Assembly: GCA_025403435.1 (NCBI GenBank)
Contig: CM046342.1
Span: 15,998,519-16,062,518, forward strand
DNA: 64,000 bases
Source of the DNA: Artocarpus heterophyllus
Taxonomy: Eukaryota > Streptophyta > Magnoliopsida > Rosales > Moraceae
Reading direction: 5' to 3'
A model generated the notes under the pieces. The model had not been told where the DNA came from. It was given only the letters and a program-made list of their open reading frames with translations, and did no database searches. Of the stretch, positions 1 through 9,481 are shown piece after piece; position 1 is the stretch's first letter, and the number at the start of each line of letters is the position of its first letter. Position numbers and translations under genes: made by a program.

Positions 1-178
1 AATCTAAAGCTCAACTGACTTATAAATGTCATATAATAGCATTGTGCACAATAATCACATCTTTGCCACCATTTTTGGTAGAAAAAGTTTTGGGGTGAGG
101 AATTTAAACGTATGGAAATAAAAATGTTATTGTCTTCCATAGATTTTTTGTGATCATTTTTTTAGCAAAGAGGCATAC
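1..178. other. Left edge, no exon seen
   Basis: This stretch lies downstream, in the minus-strand sense, of exon 9 of the GH1 pseudogene. It is AT-rich. I could not find the short exon 10 (encoding FPDFKSPNFQ in the intact paralogs) or any later exon here, so the 3' part of the pseudogene lies outside the window or is lost. Confidence 0.6.
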
Positions 179-1888
179 AAACTAGTTCTATTCCCAAGTC
201 TGCAAGAACGTCTCGATTTCCCGATTGAAGGGTGCCGGCCGATTTGTCCTTGACATTCACCACAAAGTAATAATTCAGTCCTAAAAAGTCAAAGGAACCC
301 CTAATGCTTTCGGATTCTTGGATGGTGAAGGCCGGAATCCTTGACCCTGCATTCTTCTTCATTAGATCAGGGTAATCTCCAAATACCAAGGGACTTCAAA
401 AACCTATTAAAAAAAAGTGTAAAAAATAAGTACTCAAAGGCAACACAAAGTGACAATCACTATTTCCCACTTCAAGAGGGAAAGATCATAGGATTATGTC
501 AATTCCTAGTTGAAACAGTGAGGACATTGCCTTTTGAAGAAGTAGACAGACCATTTTTTTCTTTGAAAAGAAAGGGAGGTAATTTATAACTTGCCAGTCA
601 ATGAAAAACACTTTTGCTCTTTTAGTAGCAATTTCATCTTTCTTCTTGTCTGTTAGAGGGACAGGCCAATGAGAAAGGATATTGAATCCTACAAATCCTT
701 GCTGCTTGTCCTGCATTGCCCAAAAATTCCCACAATCGGATCAAACATCATACTGAAAATTGAGCAAGCAAATCTAGAAAAATCTAGTCAACATGACGGT
801 TCGAGATATATTGATCAAACTATTTCCATGGTAGAAGAACTTGATATGCAAACAGCTTGAAAATTACCTTGTAGTTTTTCTCATACAATCTATAAGCCGA
901 TGTGTGTGCCAACAAGATATGATGAGCTGCAAGGTATGGCTCAGTTGTGGAGTTTCCTTTGGAGCAGTGACCATATGGAATTGAACATCGTCCAGGTGGT
1001 AGAGATCCCGTGTCATAACCTGTCCATATATTTATAGTACTCCAATGCTTAACTCTATCACCAAACTCTCTGAAGCACACATCTGCGTATTTCGTGAAGT
1101 CTTTCCTGCACCCGAATAATTAGTATTCAAACATGTCAGACACCCGATTTTCTACCGTCGGCATGAAATTTACCACCAAGATCAAAAGTGACATACACAA
1201 CCTTTTGATTTACCCATCCTCCGTATCTATCTTCAAGTATCTGAGGGTGATCCGAATGCACTAATGTAACATGTGGTTAGACTCCTGGTTGATGAGAAAC
1301 AAGCAAGTCTTAGCATTATGTTTTCCTTATAATAAGAGATAAAAAAATGAGAGGAAACTCAAAAATCATATATTGATGGTGACCATACCATAGCTGATTA
1401 ATTCATCGATAACGTTGTTGTAATATTCTACACCCTTTGGATTTACAGGTCCTCTTCCATCTGGAAAACAAAGAATGACCAATGTGTTAGAAAGTGAATC
1501 AGAAATCGAACTAGTTTTTCGCTTCCTTAATGTACAAGTAATTTAGTTTGTTGTGATCATACTTGGGATAAGTCTTGACCATGAAATGGAGAATCTATAC
1601 GCTTCTAAACCTGTCTCGGCCATCACTCTGACATCTTCCTGCAATAGAGTTTCTATGAACTCTTAGCAAATCCATCATCCACGTCCTATTACAACATGAA
1701 AAATATTTCAAACTATGAAATAAAATAAATTTAAAGATTAATTAACCTTATTCTGTAACTACAAATGATGGTGATGATATATAACAATAATTATGATTAA
1801 TAAAAATAGTCAAGCACTCTCCAGAGGTAAACCTTGTATTTGTGATATCCATCACATGCTATGTCTCCCGTGGCTCCCTTCATGTGCC

Positions 1889-2938
1889 CTAAAAATTTGA
1901 GAAAATTCATTCAGAAACCTGTGTAGTGAAGTAAGATTCCTAAAATTTCCAAGAGATGCAATTTAATTTTCATTGACATTTTGCTTTTTCTTTTCACTGA
2001 TTTTTATACCCATTTTAAACTGCCTTTAAACTAATTATTGGTGTCATTTTATTTTTGGGATACAGTCACAAAAATATACTTTCTTAAAGGGTAAAAAAAA
2101 AAAACCAAAAACATATCCTACATCTTTTCTTTAAATGGGTAATGCATTTATGGCGAGCTCTTGCAGAAAAAGAAAAAAATAAATTGATAACTATACCCCA
2201 TCAACTCCTCCTTATTCTTGTCTTCACATTTTCCTCTCTTACAGCAACATCCCTCTTAATTTGATTATAAATGAACAAAGAGTATTAAAATAGAAACTTA
2301 AATCCGTAACAAAAAGGTTTTTTTTTTTTTTTTTATATATACATATAAAAAAAAAAGATAATTGGAAAGCTTCCCACAATCCCTTTCAGAAAAAGATTAA
2401 AGACGCTTGCAATTAGTCCCATTGGATACGCCATTCACAACTTCATATCTAAAAATTAAATCAAAGGCATACAATTTAATTTCACACTAAAAAAATAAAA
2501 GTATAAAAGACTACGAAATGATGAGTCCTATTCTCAAATTTCCTGCCTATCTATCAATACGATTTTGCCATGTTACTTTACACTTCAAAAATTTGACCAC
2601 CACCAAACAAATATTAAAAACACTTGAGCAATTAAACTAAAAGAGTTCCCAAAATAGTATTGAGGCGCTTTTCAATAATAATAATAATAATAATGTTGAG
2701 GGACCACATTTCTGTACTCGACATACACTGGATATATATGGAAATTCCTCTTCTTCTTTCTTTCTTTTTTTTTTTTTTTGGAAAAAGAATGTGGATAGAC
2801 CTTGGCATGTCATAATTCATAAATATCAATTATATGAAACAAAACAAAAGAAAGAAAAAAGGAGATTTAGTTAATCATATCAAACAATCAGCATGCATGG
2901 GGTTATTACAACAAAAACTAAAACTACAAAGAACCAAC
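1889..2938 (-). other. Intron 2 of the GH1 pseudogene, with (AAT)n and poly-A/T runs
   Basis: Intron between exons 2 and 3, about 1.05 kb. In the intact paralogs the same intron is about 0.55 kb, so this copy is expanded. It is AT-rich, with an (AAT)n run at 2674-2694 and homopolymer runs near 2318-2334 and 2766-2780. No coding content recognised. Confidence 0.6.
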
Positions 2939-3142
2939 CAGCTTTGGCGAAGGTGTCCCATATGCTTGGAGTCCTTCCATCTTGGTTTGCAGCGCCCTTC
3001 GTCTGCTCAACACAAGACAAAGCAAACAAAACAAAACAAAAACACAAAAAAAAAAAAGAAAAAAACTCAATGAACATATCATTATTGATTTTTCTACGGT
3101 CAGAAATTGCCGCAAGTGAAAGTAAGATGTTGATCAAATGGA

Positions 3143-3147
3143 CCTGA
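3143..3147. repeat. Target site duplication CCTGA, left copy
   Basis: CCTGA immediately precedes the solo LTR and recurs at 5389-5393. On the gene's strand it reads TCAGG and spans the exon 1/intron 1 splice donor. Confidence 0.9.
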
Positions 3148-5388
3148 TGTCACGTCCCGAAGTACAAGTGATGACGTGGTGGATTTATTAAGTTAATTAA
3201 AGTAGATTTTTGATTAAAAACACCAGTTAAATGATTTGGGTTATTTTTTTGAAAAACGTGATAGTTTAAAACATTTTAAAACAATTATTGTTATTTTGAA
3301 ACAGTTAATTAGGGAGCAAAATATTAAAGACAATTAAACATAAGTCAGGCCCCACCATATCCACATTTGTGCACACACATGGTATCGACAATAAAATATT
3401 ACAATCACAGTCCAATACGAGAGTTAAACTGTTTAAATAATACATGCCTTGCTTTAAATAAAATAATAAAAACCTAAAATAGGATTCTTACAACTCACAT
3501 GTTTGCCCTGTTGCCTCCCGGTCGGTTCTAAACTATAGTCCACTTAGGGGAAAGGGTTTTAAAAACAAATAAAAAAACATGAGCGGAAGGCTCAGTAGGA
3601 CTAGATTTAGAAAACATTAATTCTAAGCAAATCTCCCATTTTTGAAAATAACTTATAAAAATTCAGTAAGGTGATTAAAACATATTAAATTCATCCTTAC
3701 CTTTAGAATCCCTATTCATATGGAATTATTCTCTATTATTTATTCACTGGCAAAGCCACAATATCACCACTGTAGTGGCCCAACTTGGTTTCGGGACCTG
3801 CCCTTAAGGTCGCACTCTTTACGACCTGATCTTTGTGTATGGCATCATGCTCTAGTTTATCATTTCGAACGGTGCTAGCCGACACGTCCGGTGTCTTATC
3901 ATTATTATGTTCTATTTTACCGAATATTCTCATTACGTTCATTATTTGATTCATTATGATCACTCATTCTTCAGCAAGAAATGAAGAACACTAAGAAGTT
4001 CATTCTAATCATTCCTTAAAAATCAATTTGAAAGAAATCATTAGGCAATAAGTCTTTTTGTGGCCAAGGCCCTCTTTGAAAATATTTGAAACATTTTGTC
4101 ATTTATTGAAAACATTTTAAAAGAATCTTTAAGGCCAAAACCATTTTAAAAAAAAAAAAAGATTGGCTACCAAAGAAGGGGTAGAAGTCCTACCTTGATA
4201 CTCTGCATTGTGACTTAACACCGCAGTCCCGACCCGCTATGCATTAGCTCCACGGAACCATGATCCAGCTTAAAAGTAAACTAAACTTCATCAATTTCTA
4301 ACTTAGAGTATTCTATACTACTATGCTATTTCATGGTGTCTTAGTATGCCTTTAAAGGTCATAAAATCATGTCATGAGGTTAAAATCTTTATTTAGGTTT
4401 TAAACGGTGAAAAAATGTGAAAAATAGGAAAATTCCATGAAATCTAGCACGCCTGCCGGACTTCTCTGTCTGGCCTACCGAACTACACAGTTTGGCCTGC
4501 CAGCCATGCAACACCGGCCTACCGATAGTATGAATCCGGCATGCCAAACTCATGAGTCTGGCCTGTCGATGTTTAAGATTAGCCTGCTGAACTGAAAAAA
4601 TCTAGGGACCCGAGGCTTCGAGTCTCGGCCTCCCCAAATCCAAAATTTTATTCTAAACATGTTTTCTCAATTCTCAAGCATGGGTAATGTTCATAGATGG
4701 TAGAAAAACGTAATAGAACACTTTCAAACACTTTTAAACAAGTTTTATATAGAGATTTTCAAATAAACCTGAAAATAGAGAAACATAAGAATACTTGATT
4801 TAGCTCGATTTTTGTTCAATCAATGTTATATTCATGATGATTAGGGTTCCACTAACCTAGATTTAAGGTTTTCTAAGCTCATGAAACTGAGATTTTCAAC
4901 ATTCAAAGAAATTTGAAAAATTGTACAAAAGTTTGAAATTTGAAAAATAAAGTAGCTAACCTCAAATTTGAGCTTTAAATTGAGTTTGTGGAGGCTCAAT
5001 CTTGCTCCTAGGCTTCCAATCCAGCTGAAGATCAAGGCTTAAGCTCAAGTTTTTGAGAACAAAGAGAGAGAGAGAGAAAGAGAGAACGTGAAGAGAGAAG
5101 GAGAGAGAGAATCGCTGAGAAAGTGAGGAAAGAGGAGGAGAGGGAAGGAAATAAATAGAGGAAAAGTGAGAGTCGTTTCTCAACTGTAAAACCATGTCCC
5201 GTACATGGACATATTGGATATTTGATAAATTGTTTTGTTTTAAATTCAAAATAACAAATAAAAATAACTGAGGGTGAGATAAATTTAAAATGCAGCACAA
5301 AATGTTAAAATTAAATTTAAATCACATTAAGGCATACTAATCTACCATTTACATACTAATCTTACTTAATTAAATCCTAGGTGTTACA
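3148..5388 (-). mobile_element. Solo LTR of a Ty3/gypsy element in intron 1 of the GH1 pseudogene
   Basis: The 2241-bp segment begins TGTCACGTCCCGAAG and ends GGTGTTACA, i.e. TG...CA ends. It is bordered by a perfect 5-bp target duplication CCTGA (3143-3147 and 5389-5393). Its structure parallels the 2.1-kb LTRs of the gypsy element at 7320-16325: same TGTCACG start, an internal block of GGCCTGCCG-like repeats (about 4440-4600), a GA-rich tract (5060-5145) and a terminal TTACA. No internal domain remains, so it is a solo LTR left by recombination between two LTRs. Minus orientation is inferred from that similarity. Confidence 0.9.
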
Positions 5389-5393
5389 CCTGA
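5389..5393. repeat. Target site duplication CCTGA, right copy
   Basis: Second copy of the 5-bp duplication. It includes the last exon 1 bases (CAG) and the donor G, so the exon end is intact on this side. Confidence 0.9.
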
Positions 5394-5619
5394 TAAGCTG
5401 CGGAGGCAGCACCAAACACAAACCCATATGGGAAATCATCTCTTCAAACATTTCCATTTCCATTTTCATTCTTACCACAAACAATCACTTCTATCCCCAA
5501 GCTCACAATAAGAGAGAAGAGTGAGAAAGGGAAGCCCCACGTTTTCACTCTTTAATATCCCTGGATCAAAACCTGTTTCAGACACTCTTAACTTATTGGT
5601 GACTAAAACTCACGTTTTA

Positions 5620-5770
5620 CAGATCCACGTGGGTTTCTATCAAAAAAGATGCAGGCTCACGAGGGTTAGTATTTCAAAAAATTATACATATAAACAGATT
5701 CACGTGGCTTTCTATCGAAAAATATGCATGCAGGCTCACGTGGGTTAGTATTTCAAAAAATTATACATAT
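5620..5770. repeat. Two tandem copies of a ~75-bp unit
   Basis: Copies at 5620-5693 and 5695-5770. Each runs from CAGAT(C/T)CACGTGG through a GCAGGCTCACG(A/T)GGGTTAG segment to an AATTATACATATA end. The second copy has a short ATGC insertion and a few substitutions. The repeat starts about 80 bp upstream of the lost start codon of the minus-strand pseudogene. Confidence 0.85.
5626..5742 (-). promoter_or_regulatory. Cluster of three G-box (CACGTG) motifs upstream of the GH1 pseudogene
   Basis: CACGTG occurs at 5626-5631, 5701-5706 and 5737-5742, each followed by G; a fourth site in the repeat unit is mutated to CACGAG. CACGTGG is the classical plant G-box/ABRE core bound by bZIP and bHLH factors (established knowledge). 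The position, about 85-200 bp upstream of the former start codon, fits a promoter. Function is inferred only. Confidence 0.35.
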
Positions 5771-7314
5771 AGCCAAAATCCCAATAACAATTAAAAAAAT
5801 GTTCTTTTAAAAAAGACATGGGTTATATTATTATTTTTTATTTAAAAATATAAAATAACACGGATACTCTTAGATTTTATATAAATTAAATAGACATCGT
5901 TTTCGTTTCCAAAAAACAAACAAAAAAAAAAAAGACATAGTTTTGACCTTTGACCAAAAACTCTTAAACCTTCCCTTCCCACAAAAAAAAAAAAATCTTA
6001 TGTATGCGATCCAGATTGTAGTTCAAGTAAAGTTTGTATTCAAATTTTGTAAAAAATACTGTAACGAACTAAGCTTGAATTAAAATTGAGTTATAGTTCA
6101 AATTAAATTTGTCAAATAGCCTAATATAGAATACATGTATACCACAAAATTTTCTCTTGTAATAAATAACACTTTTACAAAACGAATTATATAAGTAAAT
6201 AGCTAGTATTGAAAATATTTGTAGTTACAATAAATTTAGTAGGTAATAGAAAATGTATTAGATAAAAGACCTATTTACTACAAGTAAAAAGATAATTTAT
6301 CAATTAAATTTTCTATTCATTATTATTTGCTACAATTTTTTTTTAAAAAAATTTACTATTTACTTCAACTTTTTAGTGTAAAAATGTTATTTACTTAAAT
6401 TTCCTATATATTAAGATTTGGGTTGACTTATGTCCAATAAATAAAAAACAAAAAGAAAGTACCCCAATAGCAAAATTTAGAAGATGCTTAATTAATGACA
6501 GTAGAAGGTTTCTAAAAAGTGAAATAAATAGAATATCTTGGATACGTCAATATTTTACAAGCTATTAAAAACCCAAAATATTCCTCCTTTACATATCTTT
6601 TTTTCTTTTCTTTTTTTTTCCTTTCCTTCTTTGTTTCCCTCTCTTTCCCTCCCTCCCTCTCGCTCGTTTCTCTCTCTCTTTCCTATTCTCCTTTCTCCTC
6701 TTAGACAATGACACAGATCCAAACGACATTCGTCGCTAGTGGACACTGGCACCATCGCAAGCCTCACGATCACAACTGAAGAATCACAATCTCCCAAGCA
6801 TTTCTGTCTCCGATGGTGGCAAATGTGCGCCGGCAACTAAAGCGACTGACAACGACAATGGCGAGCAATGTGCGACGGATGGGGAAGAGTGACGATAGTG
6901 GACACAGCTATGTTATGAAGATTTGACAATGAACATTGACAAACGGAAGCATGTGGGTTCCAGCGTTGCAAAGATCGGCTCGATTTGGTAGTAGGTAAGT
7001 AGGAAGTGTCATCGTAGGGGGCCCCACACTGGTGAGGCATCGGCAATTGTGGCCGAAACGTGAGCAGAGAGTGGTTAGAGTGTGCATTAAAGAATATAAC
7101 CTTTTTTATTATTTTTATGTTGTTCCAGTAAATTCGTGTAATTATTAGCAAATTTAGTATTTACTGGTCAGTAACGTTATTAAATCTGAGTTGCTCCAGT
7201 AAGTCTTTATAAATACGGTATTTACCGGTCCTATTGTTGCTGGAGTTATTTTAATAAATTACGTGAATATATGTAATTGCTTGTCATTATGATATTTATC
7301 AACCATAACGCCAC
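5771..7314. other. Intergenic, AT-rich then polypyrimidine; no gene recognised
   Basis: AT-rich DNA to about 6540, then a C/T-rich tract (about 6597-6700), then a more GC-balanced stretch (6700-7080). Short open frames here look like by-products of composition. The gypsy element interrupts this DNA at 7315-7319, and the sequence resumes after 16330. Confidence 0.6.
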
Positions 7315-7319
7315 CTGAG
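7315..7319. repeat. Target site duplication CTGAG, left copy
   Basis: CTGAG lies directly before the TGTCACG end of the gypsy element and recurs directly after its other end. Confidence 0.93.
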
Positions 7320-9433
7320 TGTCACGTTTCGAAATACGAGAGGTGACGTGGTAAATTATTTATATTAATTAAAAGAAGAATTTAATTAAAATCAAGAATT
7401 TAGGGGTTAAATTAAATAATAAAAAGGTAAAAGTTTCAAAAAACCATTGCATAAAAAAATAAATAATAAATGTAGCGAGTATAGGTCCCATTGACCCACA
7501 ATTTATGCACACATATAGTACTGACAATATAATAATACAACCACAGTCCAAGAATAAAGAAATCAAGAACATTACATGCCTTGTTTAATAAATACAAATA
7601 ACCTACAACTCCTTCTACTGCTCCTAGGTTCGGTCCGTAGAATCCTCTCCGAACCTAAATGGAAATCCACCTAGAGGGGGAAAGTTTAAAACAAATAAAA
7701 CGTGAGTGAAAGGCTCAGTAAGACTATATTTTAAGAAACAGTAATTTAAAAGAGATATCATTTAAGAGGACACTTGAATAAATGGATTTAAATAGAACCA
7801 TTCTTACCCAAAACAATTTATTGGTCGACCAAAAATATCATCAATTTCATTTTCCTTGGCAAACCATAAAGATATCACCACCGTAATGGGGACCTGCCCC
7901 CAAGGTAGGTCGATTACTACACGACTCGATTTCTGATATGGCATCATGCCCTAGTGTTCATTTTCATCATTACTCAACACCCAATTACCGAGTATTATCA
8001 TTTACATTCACTATGGAGTTCATTTCAGATCACGGTTTATTAAAATATAACCGATAAATTAATTTTCAATCAACCGTTGAAAACATTTTTAGAAACCCTT
8101 TTCAAAGCCAAATCATTTTGAAACTAAGCTACCAAAGAAAGGGGTAGAAGTCCTACCTCGATACTTGTGCCGGTGCCCCACACCATAATCCTGGTCCGCT
8201 ATACGTTAGCTCCGTGGAACCACAAACGATCCTAGATACACACTAAGTCGATCAATATCTAGTTCGAGACATTCTATATTACTAAACCACTTCATGATGT
8301 CCTAGTATGCCACTTGATTCATTAAAACCATTTTATAAGGTTAGAATTTCAATCGGGGTTCAAAACAGTGAAAACGGGTGAAAAATCACAAAATTTTCCA
8401 TGCTCTGCCAGCCTGCCTGACGCCCTGCTTCGGCCCGCTGAATTGTGCAGTTCGGCCTGCCGGAAACCAAGTTCGGTTGGCCGGACAAATTCCCAGGTTT
8501 GGCCTGCCGAACGGATGAGTCCGGCCTGCCGATCCTTTGAATCCGGCCTGCCGAACTGGAAAAACCCAGAAATCCCAGCCACGGGTTTCGATTATCCCAA
8601 AACCCAAATCTTGATTCTAACATGTTTTTCTCAAATCTCAGGCATGGAAAACATTCATAGACGATAAAAAACATATTTGGACACTTTTGAACTCATTTAA
8701 ACAAGATTTAGACACAAAAATTCTAAAAATCCAAAAATGGGAGAAAATGGAGAAAAATGAAAAATCTTGAATCTAATCCGTTTTTCTTCAATCCAAGCTT
8801 AGATTCTAGGTGTTCTAAGTTCCTTTAACTTAAATCAACGTATTTTTAAGCTCAAACAAACTTAGATTTCAAAAATACACAAAAATCAAAACTTTAAAAA
8901 AGTTTAGAAATTTTAAAAACTAACCTCGAATCGAAGCTTCAATTTATGTTTTCGGTTGCCAAATCACGTCCCCGAGCTCCCTCCTTGCTAACCTAAAGCT
9001 TGGATTCGATTTTTGTTTCAAAAATTTGAGAGAGAATGTGAGAGATTAAGAGAAACCGAGAGAGAGAGAGAGAGAGGGGGGTCTCATGGGTGGGAGAGAG
9101 GAGGAGAGAGAGAGATCAGAGAGAGTGAAGAGAGAGGAGGAGGAGAGAGAATAAATAGAGAGATACGATGGGCGGTTTTACTGTGCGAAAACCATGTGTC
9201 GCCCACGATTTTGTAAAACAGAATATTTTAAACATTCTACAAACTATTGTGTTTTAAAAACTCAAAATAACATTTTAAAATAATAAGAAATTATTAGAAT
9301 TCATTGAATTAACAAAACAACCTAAAATTCAAAATTCAAACAAATGATCAAATTAATGTTGAAACATTAATTATTGCACACTAATTCATCATTTTACATT
9401 ATAATAACATTGAATAAATTTCGGGGCGTTACA
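7320..9433 (-). repeat. 3' LTR of the gypsy element
   Basis: 2114 bp, TGTCACG...CGTTACA. Contains a block of GGCCTGCCG-type short repeats (8400-8560), a long GA tract (9030-9150) and, on the minus strand, a TATA-like CTATTTATT (about 9151-9160) at the edge of that tract. Small open frames within it are translations of the repeat block. Confidence 0.93.
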
Positions 9434-9446
9434 ACTCTCCACCCCT
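9434..9446 (-). other. Polypurine tract of the gypsy element
   Basis: AGGGGTGGAGAGT on the minus strand directly precedes the 3' LTR. It would prime plus-strand DNA synthesis. Confidence 0.85.
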
Positions 9447-9481
9447 AAAAGAAATTTCGCCCTCGAAATTTATATCTCATT

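Larger units (their letters stand above)
179..5542 (-). pseudogene. GH1 beta-glucosidase (beta-glucosidase 11-like) pseudogene, 3' end outside window
   Basis: Nine exons can be placed by comparison with the two intact paralogs: 5542-5390, 3002-2939, 1888-1833, 1638-1563, 1460-1389, 1284-1197, 1105-868, 710-595 and 403-179. Exons 2-6 and 8 match the paralogs' exon lengths exactly (64, 56, 76, 72, 88 and 116 nt). Defects seen directly: ACG where the paralogs have ATG (5540-5542), with no in-frame ATG just upstream; TGA in exon 1 (5444-5446); TAA in exon 6 (1277-1279) where paralogs have CAA; a 15-nt in-frame deletion in exon 7 that turns [10 protein letters not shown] into TINIW, removing the acid/base Glu of the NEP motif; a GC instead of GT donor after exon 8 (593-594); and one extra base at the start of exon 9 (FLNPLVFG becomes frameshifted). 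Intron 1 holds a solo LTR. No active enzyme is possible. Orientation is opposite to the intact genes. Confidence 0.93.

Noticed and set aside
6555..7151. Open frames of 93 and 104 codons on the minus strand
   Set aside because: The first is driven by a polypyrimidine tract; neither shows domains, codon bias or an exon structure.
8349..8674. Overlapping open frames of about 100 codons on both strands
   Set aside because: They arise from the GC-rich repeat block of the LTR and recur in the other LTR; no protein family fits.
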